Source: Cyrtodaria siliqua (lineage: Eukaryota; Mollusca; Bivalvia; Adapedonta; Hiatellidae). From it: a DNA stretch of 64,000 bases. The position numbers and the translations under genes were made by a program. This document shows positions 38,151 to 50,756 of the stretch, in pieces. Each line of letters starts with the position of its first letter. Within the stretch, counting starts at the first letter, position 1. The notes beneath the pieces are model-generated. The model did not search any database. It saw only the letters and a list, made by a program, of their open reading frames with translations, and was not told the origin of the DNA. The stretch lies in contig JAWPHD010003247.1 of assembly GCA_037043455.1 (NCBI GenBank), forward strand, positions 160,189-224,188. Direction: 5' to 3'.

Positions 38151-38521
38151 AAATTTTAAACTCAAACAATAAAATATTTATAGGTTAGATTATTAAACGG
38201 ACCAACTAATGTATCTTACTATTTCAATATTAATACGATGTATTATTAAATATTGAATGACTTAAAATAAACTACAAAATACAATATGAGTGTGATTTGC
38301 GTTCGTAGCAAGACAAATCTGATGGGATGTACTTTTATTTACACTGTCAATCTGAGCGCTGAAGACAGGATAATAGCGAGGATGTGTACACTGTGAGATG
38401 TGTACACTTAAAACCGATGTAAGCTAACCAGTGGAACATATTGCCTACTGATCGTTCCAAGTCGGTAGCCCTGTCTTCAACACACTTTGTGTTGTGAATT
38501 GTCGTTTTCACTACATAGTTA

Positions 38522-39098
38522 ATTTGATCTTTGTGGTACAATGCGACCTGCGGTTTTGTGGTACAAGGCGGACCTGCGGGATTGTGGTACAATGCGAACC
38601 TGCGGTATTGTGATAAAATGCGGAACTGCAGTTTTGTGGTACAATGCGGACCTGCGGTTTTGTTGTACAAGGCGGACCTGCGGTATTGTGGTACAATGTG
38701 AACCTGCGGTATTGTGATAAAATGCGGAACTGCAGTTTTGTGGTACAATGCGGACCTGCGGTAGTGTGGTAAAATGCGGACCTGTGATATTGTTGTACAA
38801 TGCGGACCTGCGGTATTGTGGTACAATGCGGACTTTGTGGTACAATGCGGAACTGCGGTTTTGTGGTACAATGCGGACCTGCGGTATTGTGGTACAATGC
38901 GTACTTTGCAATGCGGAACTGCAGTATTGTGGTACAATGCGGATCTGCGGTATTGAGGTACAATGCGGATTTTGTGGTAAAATGCGGACCTGCAGTTTTG
39001 TGGTACAATGCGGACCTGCGGTATTGTGGCACAATGCGGACCTGCGTTATTCTGGTACAATGCGGACTTTGTGGTACAATGCGGACCTGCGGTATTTG
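38522..39098. repeat. 26-bp minisatellite (unit 2)
   Basis: Duplicate of 26370-26945, with a few substitutions and one unit fewer at its left end. Again open in several frames (minus-strand frames of 171-237 aa); not a gene. Confidence 0.95.
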
Positions 39099-39246
39099 TC
39101 TAGAGTAGACATCACTGGGTTTACATGGCAGATTCTGCTGGCGATGGTAAGGACTGGTTCATGTAAATAACATTAACTCGGCTGAAGCAAATATCCACCG
39201 ATGTTCCACATTTTGGCATGCTTGTGTGTTTGTTTGTTTGTGTGTC

Positions 39247-39368
39247 TTGTGTTTTACGTCGTTTTCAACACATGTAAGGTTATATATGACGGTCGATCTT
39301 TTTGTGGTGGAGGTAGAACACCCACTTTTCCTGGGTAAAATCAGTACTGTACACCTCCCGCCATTATT
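39247..39368 (-). mobile_element. SINE core fragment (unit 2)
   Basis: Duplicate of 27097-27218. Confidence 0.75.
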
Positions 39369-39511
39369 ACACGCCAATTTCTGAAACAGACTGAACGGAT
39401 ATTCAGTTTCATGTAAACCGATTAATAAATCCTTCTTTATTGTCACACTGAATACATATTTATATTATATCTATTATCAGTCATTTGGGGAGAGCGGGGT
39501 GATTAAAAAAA

Positions 39512-40530
39512 TCATTTATTTCGAAAATGAACGTGTCGAATTTGTTAACTGTGTGATGTAGAAAAAAAAGAAAAACAACAAAAAACAGGTCTTAATTAGA
39601 CATTTAACATAAATATAAGTCTAGAGTTGATATAGAACATAAATATAAGTTTAGAGTAGACATATCTGAGAAATATAAGTCTAGAGTAGACATATCACAG
39701 AAATATAAGTCTAGATATACATCATGTACATAGCATCAGAAATTTAAGTCTAGAGTAGACATATGAGAAATTTAAGTCTAGAGTAGACATATCACAGGTA
39801 TAAAAGTCTATAGATGATATAACATAAACATAATGACTGTCGTCCTTGAATGCTACTTTTCCTGTCCATTTGTATATCTGATTTTAGAGCAGACATATAA
39901 AAAATACAAGTCTAGATTTGACATTACATAAATATAAGTCTGGAGTAGACATATCAGAAATATAAGTCTAGAGTAAACATATCCCAGGTATATTAGTCTA
40001 GAGTAGACATCTCACAGGCATATATGTCTAGAGCAGACAAATCACAGAAATATAAGTCAATAGTAGACATATCACGGAAATATAATCTAGAGTAAACATA
40101 CCACAGAATATAAGTTTAAAGTAGACATATCACAGAAATATACGTTTAGAGTAGACATATCACAGAAATATAAGTCTAGAGTAAACATATACCAGAAATA
40201 TGTATAAGTTTAGAGTAGCATACAGGGGTCAAGCCACACTCCAAAAATAGGGAGAAGTGACTTCTCCCTCCAGTCAAAACAGGGAGAAGTTTTTCAAAAC
40301 AGGGAGACTTGAGGTAGGTCGACATGAGACGGACGATTAAATATCGAGTTAACCAATTCTTAACTAATTGCATGTTATTTTATTAATTATTTGTATTGTG
40401 ATTATTACTGTTATAATAACTAAAACAATGCATAATACTAATAAAGCATGTATTATTATTATCATTTTGTTATTATTATCATTATGGCATATCCCAGAAA
40501 TTTAAGTTTATAGTATACATATCACAGAAA
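39512..40530 (-). repeat. 30-bp satellite array, right inverted arm (unit 2)
   Basis: Duplicate of the start of 27360-28587. It runs without a break into the expanded array to 43070. Confidence 0.9.
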
Positions 40531-43070
40531 TATAAGTATGGAGTAGGCATATCACAAAAATATAGGTCAAGAGTAGACAAATAACATAAATATAAGTCTA
40601 GAGTAGACATATCACAAAAATATAAGTCTAGAGTAGACAAATAACAGAATATGTCAAGAGCAGACATATCACAAAAATGTAAGTTTAAAGTAGACATGAC
40701 ATAAATATAAGTCTAGAGTAGACATATCACATAAATATAAGTATGGAGTAGACATATCAAAGAAATATAGGTCTACAGTAGACACATAACATAAAAATAA
40801 ATCTAGAGTAGACTTATCACATAAATATAAGTCTAGATTAGACAAATATCAGAAATATGTCTAGATTAGACATATCACAGAAATATAAGTCTAGAGTAGA
40901 CATCACAGAAATATAAATCTAGAGTAGACATATCTCAGAAATTATAAGTCTAGAGTAGACATATCACAGAAATATTAGTCTTTAGTATATATATCACAGA
41001 AATATAAGTATAGAGTAGACAAAACATAGAAATATAGGTCTAGAGTAGACAAATAACAGAAATATAAGTCTAGAGTGGACATATCACATAAATATAAGTC
41101 TAGAGTAGACAAATAACAGAAATATGTCTAGAGTAGACATATCACAGAAATGTACGTCTAGAGTAGACATCACAGAAATATAAGTCTAGAGTAGACATAT
41201 CACAGAAATTATAAGTCTAGAGTAGACATATAATAGAAATATTAGTCTAGAGTAGACATATCACAGAAATATAAATCTAGAGTAGAGTAGATACATCACC
41301 GAAATATAAACTAAAGCAGACATATCACAGAACTATAAGTCTAGAGTAGACATATAACAGAAATATATGTCTAGAGTATACATATCACAGAAATATAAGT
41401 CTATAGTATACATATCACAGAAATAGAAGTATGGAGTAGAATATCACAGAAATGTAGGTCTAGAGTAGACAAATAACGGAAATATAAGTCTAGAGTAGAC
41501 ATATAACAGAAATATATGTCTAGAGTATACATATCACAGAAATATAAGTCTATAGTATACATATCACAGAAATAGAAGTATGGAGTAGAATATCACAGAA
41601 ATGTAGGTCTAGAGTAAACAAATAACAGAAATATATCTAGAGTAGACATATCGCAGAAATATAAGTCCAGAGTAGACATCTCTAGAGTAAACATATCACA
41701 GGAATTATAACTCTAGAGTAGACATATCGAAGAAATATAGGTCTACAGTAGACAAATAACATAAATATAAGTCTAGAGTAGACTTATCACATAAATATAA
41801 GTCTTGAGTAGACAAATAACAGAAATATGTCTAGAGTAGACATATCACAGAAATATAAGTCTAGAGTAGACATTACATAAATATAAGTCTAGAGTAGACA
41901 TATCACAGAAATTATAAGTCTAGAGTAGACATATCACACCAGTTTTAGTCTAGAGTAGACATATCACAGAAATATAAATCTAGAGTAGATACATCACCGA
42001 AATATAAGCTAAAGCAGATATTTCACAGAACTATAAGTCTAGAGTAGACATATAATAGAAATATATGTCTAAAGTAGACATATCACAGAACTATAAGTCT
42101 GGAGTAGACATATAACAGAAATATATGTCTAGAGTAGACATATCTAAAAAATATTATTCTAGACTAGACATATCACAGAAATATAAGTCTATAGTATACA
42201 TATCACAGAAATAGAAGTATGGAGTAGACATATCACAGAAATATAGGTCTAGAGTAGGCAAATAACAGAAATATAAGTCTAGAGTAGACATATCACATAA
42301 ATATAAGTCTAGAGTAGACATATCACATAAATATAAGTCTAGAGTAGACAAATAACAAAAATATGTCTAGAGTAGACATATCGCAGAAATATAAGTCTAG
42401 AGTAGACATCTCTAGAGTAAACATATCACAAAAAGTATAACTTTAGAGTAGACATATCAAATAAATATAGGTCTACAGTAGACAAATAACATAAATATAA
42501 GTCTAGAGTAGCCTTATCACATAAATATAAGTCTAGAGTAGACAAACAAATAAATGAAATATGTCTAGAGTAGACATATCACAGAAATATAAGTCTAGAG
42601 TAGACATTACATAAATATAAGTCTAGAGTAGACATATCACAGAAATTATAAATCTAGAGTAGACATATCACAGAAGTTTTAGTCTAGAGTAGACATATCA
42701 CAGAAATATAAATCTAGAGTAGATATATCACCGAAATATAAGCTAAAGCAGATATTTCACAGAACTCTAAGTCTAGAGTAGACATATAATAGAAATATAA
42801 GTCTAGAGTAGACATATCACAGAACTATAAGTCTAGAGTAGACATATAACAGAAATATATGTCTTGAGTAGGCATATCTAAGAAATATTTTTCTAGGGTA
42901 TAGATATCACAAAACTATAAGTCTAGAGTAGACATATAACAGAAATATATATCTAGAGTAGATATATCTAAAAAATATTATTCTAGGGTATACATATCAC
43001 AGAAATATAAGTCTAGAGTAAACATATCACATAAATATAATTCTAGAGTAGACAAATAACAGAAATAGAT
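40480..43070 (-). repeat. Expanded 30-bp satellite array with higher-order repeats
   Basis: About 85 monomers around gtctagagtagacatatcac. Two higher-order periods are visible. A block starting 41341 recurs at 41490 (offset 149 bp). A block with the diagnostic variant agctaaagcagatatttcac at 42007 recurs at 42741 (offset 734 bp), with a related variant near 41306. Frames of 65-71 aa here are artefacts. Confidence 0.92.
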
Positions 43071-43141
43071 ATATATCATATATTCTGTGATGAATTATAG
43101 AAATTTCCCAGCTTGAGAAAATCTATAACATGTCCCTTCCT

Positions 43142-43182
43142 CTACTGTGCTATCTCGCCTAGTGTGCAAGATAGCACAGTAG
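43142..43182. repeat. Perfect 14-bp hairpin next to the satellite end
   Basis: ctactgtgctatct (43142-43155) and agatagcacagtag (43169-43182) are perfect reverse complements around a 13-nt loop. Confidence 0.8.
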
Positions 43183-44109
43183 GCAAACATTTATATGAAC
43201 TAAACGATAGACGTCACGATATTACGTCACGAATTGACGTCATGATATTACTCCGCGCTGTCGCCAAACATATGGAAGAATCTTCCTCAAATCGAAATCG
43301 ACTGAAAATAACAATAATTTCACGAAATGTAACTCTTGGTGATAGTTAAGTACTGATGTATCTCCCGCAGATATCGATAAAGCCGCCTCGGGCGTTATGT
43401 AATTTAGCGTGTCGGCAGTCACACTTGCACACTTTATGGGGGCCATAAAACATTAGGATGTATCTACAGTGACCATATGGAGTGAAACTATAACACGCCT
43501 ACTAGACTCCGCAACCGCCTCCAAAAAGAGGTGATAATACGACGTTTCGGAGACACTTCCGATGCGGTTGCGGAGAGTAAATTGAAGCAGCAACGGTAAG
43601 TGTGAATTTAATATTTTCGTTTTTTTCGGCCCTAACTCGATCTTTTTCAAAAATCGGGGAATGTGGTACGATGTAGGAATGTTTTCCCTTCCTGTTTCAT
43701 GTGTTGGTTTCGAAATATATTGGAAAATGTGGTCTGTAGAATTGTCATAAGTCAATCGACGAGTGTAATTTTCTCAACTGGACATGGTTTTTACGCCATT
43801 TTTCTGCTGTTTTATGAGAAATCTGCCCACGAATGAGGTCTGTGACTTTGAAATCACATATCTTTCATCGTTCAATGAAAAAATTCTATCGCATATAAAT
43901 TGAAAAGAATTATGGTCATTTTTTATGAAGAGGCGGTGTCGGAGAGTAAGAGGCGGATTCGGAGAGTAAGAGGCGGTTTCGGAGACATAGATAAATAATA
44001 TGTTAACGCTTGCAATTAACGCTTGCAATTATTGTGAAAATTGGAGAATTCAATACGTTTCAATAAATGCCGTTGTTACTGTTTCGTCCAAGAATATATC
44101 TTCCGTATC

Positions 44110-46110
44110 ACATATATATATATATATATTATTTACCTCGTCATAGATCTATGGAGGTTCGAGGCCATCCTCCATAAACCTTACAAATGTATATATAAAA
44201 TGTTGCAATAAGTCTGAAAAGACACTTGAGCAAATCAATCAAATACAAATACAATTTAAACTATGTTTCTCGGTCATAGTGGACAGTGTGACTGTTTTCT
44301 TTGTTACCTCATATAGATATCTGAAGACAACATGGCAGTCAAATTATAAACATTCATCCATTCATGAGTTATAATTAAAATATATACCCCTACAGAATAT
44401 AAACACACATAAATAGCATAGCGATAAACACATTCACAAAACAAACATACACAACCGCATTGTATTATAATTAAAAGTATGCGATTATTACAACAATTAA
44501 GTCAGATCCTATCTGGCAAACACTGTATCATTCCTTACCTTAAAACATTTATAAATATATTCACCAATATTTTTTATATCGCGCGTGTTTGTCGATTGCA
44601 AAAGTTTGTCGATTGCAAAAGTTCAACAGCTTTAAACATGCTTTTCCTTTTATAGTTATATGGTTTGATTAATGGAACTCGAATATCATTATATAATGAA
44701 CATTCAAAAACGAAATGAAACTCGTCTTCAACACAATTACAAAGTTTACATTTACGATTTTCTCTCGGAGTTATTTGTGGTTTTGACCATCTGCCTGCTT
44801 CTATTTCTAACCGGTGAGATGATACTCGTAATTTGGAAAGAGCAATTCTGAATAGTTTTATGTTAATAATATCCAAATATTTTTGAAATTCAAACGATGA
44901 AAATTCTTTATAAAAAGAAGCTCTACTAGACTCATTTAGTCTACTGTTCCAGTTTTGAACAAAATTATCGGTAAGTCTTTGTTTTAACACATTTAGGAAG
45001 AGTACTTTATTTCCTACACCTTGTAATGTCCACACCTCGAAAAAAAAAAAACTGCGCTAGAGCATTTTTAATTAAAGAGGCCCAATTTTTGGTGTTGGGT
45101 TTATCATTTATGTCGTTTAACATCAATTTATAAACATAATTTATATATTTTCTTTCATCCGTACTAATAACCTTTAACCAATATTTGATAATAATATATA
45201 GTCTTCGTGTAGCATAATTTGTTCTACCTAGTTCCCCATAAATAAAATCGTTTTGAGTTGACGTTTTCACACCCAATAATTGTTTACAGAACTGCATATG
45301 CACTCGTTCAATTTGTTTAGCCTGACAAAACCCCCATACTTCACTACCATAGTTAAGTATAGGTGTTACCAACTTATCGAATATATCTAAATAATGTCTG
45401 GGTGTAATATTGGTAAAACTGTATAAATACTTACTTAGCTTAAAAATAGCTTTTTGTGCTTGTCCCGATAAAGTTATTTGGCAATTTGCAAATGATCCCC
45501 CAGCAGTAAAACAATACCTAGATATGAAAATTTATTTACTATCTCTATGGGTTTACCATCGGAATGAAAGTTTAAATTTCTTGGTAAAATCCCACCTTTT
45601 CTGAATATTTTTGTTTTATCCGTGTTAACTCGAAGTTTCCACCTTTCGCAGTAGTCGTACAATATAAGTAATTTATTTTTTAAGTCATCTGGTGAATTTG
45701 CAAATAAGATAATGTCATCTGCGTATAAAAGTATGAATATTTTAAGCATTCCAATATCAATACTTTCTGCACCTTTTAAATAATATTCGTCTTCCAAATC
45801 GTTTAAATACATAGCAAACAAGAACGGAGATAAACATTCACCTTGGCGTACACCTAACATGCAATCAAAAGTATCACTAAGTGTATTATTTATTTTAACC
45901 TTTGACTTTACATGTTCATACATAGATTTAATTATATTTAGTATTTTACCCCTTACCCCGATCTTAATTAATTTGTACCATACTATGTCCCGTACCACAT
46001 AATCGAATGCCTTTGTAAAGTCAACAAAAGCGCGATATAACTTAGCACCCTTGTTTAACATATGATTAATAATTCCATGCAGGACAAAAATATTATCAGC
46101 TGTACTCACA
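44110..46110 (-). mobile_element. 5'-truncated LINE: RT, C-terminal domain, zinc-knuckle and 3' UTR
   Basis: Minus strand. 46109-45474 encodes RT blocks FVDFTKAFDYV, GVRQGECLSPFLFA and the catalytic LYADDIILFA (A, B and C motifs). 45372-45007 continues with NYGSEVWGFCQ. 45035-44574 ends with a cysteine motif, CKLCNCVEDEFHFVFECSLY. The reading is broken by only two apparent single-base indels, in a T run near 45515 and in a homopolymer at 45037-45048. About 450 bp of 3' UTR follows, ending in an (AT)n run near 44115. The endonuclease and N-terminal RT are missing. It is a young but inactive copy of the family seen decayed at 3240-5450. Confidence 0.85.
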
Positions 46111-46635
46111 AGTCAAATCACATTTGGTGTAGTCATGGTCCTTTTTAGACCTTATTCTATTCTTACGGAGATAGACGAGGAAGCCCGGTTGGGTTTGGAG
46201 GCTGAACAAAAGTTGCATTATACATATAATATACTTCTAAAGAACACACTTATAAAACCGTGTCTGCTTCCTATAGTTTTCAGATGTCTTCTTTGTTTCC
46301 AGTATTAATTATGTTTTATCGTGGAAAATTCTGGAACGAGCTTGAAAGATGAGAATATTTTAAAAAGTCATTTTTTCTGATATTGTTTACAATTTACAAC
46401 AGTGTATCATTTCGTTTAAAAGAACAAAAATGATACTAGGTTAGATTTCCAATATATTATATAATCAAAAAAAAGGTAGGGAGACTGCATAATATCCGTC
46501 ATTATTTACGAAAATCGGACAATTGAAACAGCAAAATAAGAGACTTCTTGGAAAAGAGGGAACATTGACAGGCATACTTATTCATATACTAGTAATACAT
46601 GACTACCAGTAAGTGTTTGCTGTTGTTTGTTTCAG

Positions 46636-46827
46636 ATGGGTAAATTCAAAGGTAACAAGAAAAAGGGACTAGCGTTATCTATAAGAAAGAACTACAAAGC
46701 AAGAAATATTTTCAACCTTTTGAGCAGCACGCCGAGAAAGACAATTTCAACCAAAAGAAAACGCCTAAAATTCCACACTTTCACCATACATGAAGAGACA
46801 AAAATATTTATCTCCAATAAAAAGTAA
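46636..46827 (+). pseudogene. Basic N-terminal exon-like coding remnant
   Basis: A splice-acceptor-like pyrimidine tract (ttgctgttgtttgtttcag) directly precedes ATG at 46636. The frame then encodes MGKFKGNKKKGLALSIRKN and a Lys/Arg-rich stretch (TPRKTISTKRKRLKF). It may be the first coding exon of the gene whose later part remains at 47383. No known domain is visible; a nuclear or DNA-binding role is only suggested by composition. Confidence 0.4.
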
Positions 46828-46984
46828 AACTTCAACTCCTAGAAAACTCCTAGATCAATAAAAATCATTAGAAGCCTGGTGACCTATATATATTTTTACT
46901 TGTTTTGAAAAAAAATGTCATAGGACCTTGACATATACAAGTTTTAACATAAAAATAAAATCTCCACCTTCGAAATGTAAAGAC

Positions 46985-47382
46985 ATAAAAAATATCGGAC
47001 AGGGAAAGCAGCATTCAAGGACGACAGTCAACCAAAAAACACAAAAACAAACACGCAAACAGACAAACGAGAAGGCAAAAGTAATAAAAAAAGCAAGCGA
47101 CATCACAAACACAAAATGATTGACAATAGGGCTACCGCCTTGGAACGGTCAGTGGCAACAAAGGCCACTGGGGGTTTAAACCGGTTCTAGGGTGCACCAA
47201 ACCTCACACTTACCCTACTGTCATCCCATTAAAACAGGACAGTGTAAATAAAGAAATCCCCGCCATGATCTAATCTATAACCAACAAGGCAGCATCAGTA
47301 GGCAATATAAGTAAAACACAAATATGCTCGTGTAAATATAATACAAAAAAACAATAGCCTAGACAGCCACAATGAAGGTACT
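46985..47382 (-). mobile_element. Retroelement 3' tail, copy 6
   Basis: Same constant end (tatcggacagggaaagcagc) and blocks as copies 4 and 5. Its truncated end at about 47382 abuts the coding remnant at 47383, so the start methionine of the frame there belongs to this insertion. Confidence 0.8.
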
Positions 47383-47745
47383 ACTTTGCAAAACTCTGGA
47401 TAATTTTCAAGTTAATAACATTATTGATGAAGTTATAACAGTTTTATCGGAAAACGAGGCTGGTGAAGAATTTGTTACATTTTTGAAATTGGTAGCAGAA
47501 CGGAAGTTTCCTCTGGAAAATGTAGCGTTTCGTCTGTTGTGCGGTGGTTTAATTGTGACGATATTCGTTCTATGCGTTACAATGACACAAGCCTTAAGTT
47601 CTTTTGGATAGGAAAACATTTATTTGGAGGTCGGTTTCTGAGATTCATGTCAGGACCGAAAAATGAAAGTGGTCTTCTGTTGGGTAAAAAACGACTATGT
47701 TCTAGTAACTCTAGAATAAACTTTGATGATGATGATGATGGGTAG
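47383..47745 (+). pseudogene. Frameshifted coding remnant, possible YqaJ-nuclease-associated family
   Basis: Two overlapping plus-strand frames join to a consistent reading: LDNFQVNNIIDEVITVLSEN, then ERKFPLENVAFRLL, then (shifted near 47540) RWFNCDDIRSMRYNDTSLKF, FWIGKHLFGGRFLRFMSGPK. From memory, the RMRY...FW..G..LF.G.FLRFM.GPKN pattern resembles the N-terminal part of a multi-copy protein family in molluscs and cnidarians whose full-length members carry a C-terminal YqaJ-like exonuclease domain. That domain is not present here. The left end was replaced by a retroelement tail. The match is a recollection, not a search result. Confidence 0.4.
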
Positions 47746-48348
47746 GACCAGTAACACGTATTTGCACAAATAATTCATCATAAACAATTGTATTGAATTG
47801 ATACATTAACTTATCAATTTAAATCAGTATAGATCTATTATATAGAGTATATGTCTCCGAAACCGCCTCTTACTCTCCGAATCCGCCTCTTACTCTCCGA
47901 CACCGCCTCTTCATAAAAAATGACCATAATTCTTTTAAGTTTATATTCGATTGATTTTTTTTCATTGAACGATGAAAGATATGTGATTTCAAAGTCAGAA
48001 CCTCATTCGTGGGCAGATTTCCCATAAACAGCAGAAAAACGGAGTAAAAACCATTTCCAGTTGAGAAAATTACACTCGTCGATTGACTTGTGACAATTCT
48101 ACAGACCACATTTTCCAATATATTTCGAAACCAACAAATGAAACAGGAAGGGAAAACATTCCTACATCGTACCACATTCCCCGATTTTAGAAAAAGATCG
48201 AGTTAGGGCCGAAAAAAACGAAAATATTAAATTCACTCTTACCGTTGCTGTTTCAATTTGCTCTCCGCAACCGCATCGGAAGTGTCTCCGAAACGTCGTA
48301 TTATCACCTCTTTTTGGAGGCGGTTGCGGAGTCTAGTAGGCGTGTATA

Positions 48349-49242
48349 AATGCACTTTAGTAAATTTAAATAAAACACATTTTTAAAAAGGCAGTTTTAC
48401 ATTTACATAAAATACGTTATTATAAAAAAGCTTTAATAACCTATAACTGAGAATAGTTTTTTTTAAGTGTATTTTTTATGGAAATGGCATTATAATAGTG
48501 AGAAATCCTATAAAAAGTTGTTTAAAAGTTAAAAATACTATCATTTTTGATATAGTAAAAGTTTCGTTCCGACTACTGTTTTGCCTAAATACCATCATTG
48601 GACTGAGAAATACATGTGTAATGGGTTTTTGCATGAATTAAACATTTATGCATACAACTCTTCGTGATATATATTTCTCCGCGTCGTATGCTTAATGTGA
48701 TTATCGCAAACAACAACAACAACAATTAATAATTTAAAAAAAAATTGCTATCTTTGCTTATAAAACAGACCATCTATAACTAGTGTCATTAACAAAAAAA
48801 CTAAATAAAAATAAAGATTAGTGTTTCACCTATTGAGAACCGTTTGCACCTAAGGCTTCAGTTTCGTCATTATGCGATATATTTACAATTCAAAAACACA
48901 TGTTCGACATATTTTAAGAATTTTATATAGAACATATAAGGACACTAGATGGTGTATTTAAACTCGAAAACAGACCAAGATCCTTTTAACATAAAAATAT
49001 GAAACTTATATGAAAATAAAGATAATAAATTGCATTTTAAGAAACCGTTTGCACCTAAGCGATCATATTTATAGAATTTTTAATATTATACAATAATGAA
49101 ATTTAACCCTATACGCTCCATGTAAAATCTGGCGACTCATCAATAACCCGTTTGAGGAAGATTCTTCCATATGGGATTGACAGAAGAAGGAATACTTGTG
49201 TCAAAAGACGATTGGAAAGAAATTCATCACAGAATATATATT
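48349..49242. other. AT-rich sequence, no gene seen
   Basis: The motif ccgtttgcacctaag occurs twice (48839 and 49044 regions). Segments at 49152-49180 and 49219-49235 are inverted matches to 43268-43296 and 43078-43094. Nothing else was recognised. Confidence 0.4.
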
Positions 49243-49413
49243 ATATAGTTTAATTAACATTTTTGTCGTGATATGGAAAATAATTCACTCGTGAGAAATA
49301 TTCTTGCGATATAGAAACTCGTGAGAAACGCACTCGTTTCTATATCGCAAGAATCTTTCTCACTCGGGAAATATTTCCCGTATCACTTCAGCAATGTTAA
49401 TTAAACTCTATAT
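49243..49413. mobile_element. Palindromic MITE-like element, about 170 bp
   Basis: The ends atagtttaattaacatt and aatgttaattaaact are inverted. An inner inverted pair (attcttgcgatatagaaac / gtttctatatcgcaagaat) forms a long hairpin. It lies just upstream of the block homologous to copies A and B, at its boundary. Confidence 0.7.
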
Positions 49414-50739
49414 ATAGAATTAACTGAAACTGATAACATTATTAATTAAATGTCATACAATGTTCTCATGTGCGCAATGGAAATCCTATTAATTCCAGCC
49501 ACGTGGCTCAAGTATTAAACACCCTGAAACATTAAAAACATACAGCTTTCTTTATGGGTTCTTCATAATTAATTGTTCAATGCATACGTTGGCATATTTA
49601 TAAAATACTGCATCAACAAATTAGGAGCACCTATGGTTAACGTCATTACCATGTATTGTATCAATTCATGCTTTCAGTCTATCCATCTGGCCACACTATC
49701 CATATTTTATTTAGATCAAGTGTTTAATTCATTTCATTATTGCTTAATTATAATTATAGGGCAATTTAAAGACGCATAATACTAAATTGGATTTAATATT
49801 TTGAATCCATTGTCATATGCAATTATAATGTAATTAAAATGGTATTATAATAATTTATGTTTATTTTCAAAATAAGAAATTGTATAAAAAAATGTTTAAA
49901 ATTTAAAATGTCATAATTTTTCGCTTTTCTCTTAAAAATCAATGTTTTGACATAGTGAAAGTTTCCATCAAACTCCTTTTTTGCTCTCAATGTAAGAGAA
50001 AACAAAATAATATCATTGGAAAGAAAATTAAATTTGTGATGGTATTTGGCTTGAATGAAACTTGTATCTATAAAACTCTTCATGATATGTGTGTTTAAAG
50101 TTGGGAAATATTTTGTGAAATTTTCGAACTGTGCCACTTGAAATTTACACAATTTTCATAGTGTCCAATCTGTTTGTTATTAGGTCTGTGACCCAAAATA
50201 CCATTAACATGTTGATATTAACTATAGATGTAAATATAAACAAAAACACTGTTAGGTGTAAAATAATCCTTAGATGTGTGCTATTTATTGTTTTTATTCA
50301 GCATAAGAGAAATTTGAATTATTTACTTATTAAGCATGTTTTATTCTATCAATAAATTGATAACAATTCAATTTGAGAAAAACATTGTTTTATTACCTAT
50401 CACTTAATACCATTGACCATAAATAAATATATCCTTTAAGTAACTGATCAAATGAACAAATGCATACCTAAATTGTATGTCTGGCACAAGTCATCAATTC
50501 CCACCTCTTTAATTGGCAGTTGATGCTTAATTGACACAAGTACATCCTTCCCAAGCAGACAGACTGGAAAGAAGACGAAACCACTTCCAGACAGTTACTT
50601 AGACAGCATTAATTGACTCTTTTGTATTTTTTTAATTTATCCTCAATCGATTCTATTGTATTGTGTAATTGACATCTTAAAAAGTGTGTTTTGCTTAATT
50701 GGCATTTACTGAGAGTTACTGAGCCGCAGTTTTTTCCTT

Positions 50740-50756
50740 TCTGCATATAAACCCAC
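50740..50756 (+). promoter_or_regulatory. Candidate TATA-type core promoter, RhoGAP copy C
   Basis: catataaac at 50744-50752 lies in the conserved block (gagttactgagccgcag, tataaac, ggtacttca, attgcttacacgt), about 315 bp before the ATG. Confidence 0.35.

Larger units (their letters stand above)
28588..40530. repeat. Tandem segmental duplication, unit 2
   Basis: Near-identical to 16417-28587. It begins mid-repeat at ggttctaggaccatagtg and lacks 16238-16416. Collinearity fades in the satellite array just after 40530, where the monomer order diverges. It carries RhoGAP copy B. Confidence 0.95.
43489..48348. mobile_element. Candidate DNA transposon with 500-bp terminal inverted repeats
   Basis: The segment 43489-43989 recurs inverted at 47850-48348 with roughly 95% identity by eye. 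Outer ends are acacgcctactagactccgc; inner ends are aggcggtttcggagacata. Near the inner end is a threefold aggcgg..tcggaga minirepeat. Both outer edges abut tata, but no longer target-site duplication is evident. The 3.86-kb interior holds a LINE (44110-46110), coding remnants (46636-46827 and 47383-47745) and a retroelement tail. The remnants may derive from the element's own gene; the LINE and the tail are later insertions. Confidence 0.6.

Noticed and set aside
40480..43070. Regularly spaced repeats that might suggest a CRISPR array
   Set aside because: Monomers are contiguous and degenerate with no unique spacers, and the sequence is eukaryotic.
46918..47112. 64-aa hydrophobic minus-strand frame, similar to one at 12682-12918
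   Set aside because: The similarity comes from the shared retroelement tail; that part of the element is non-coding.
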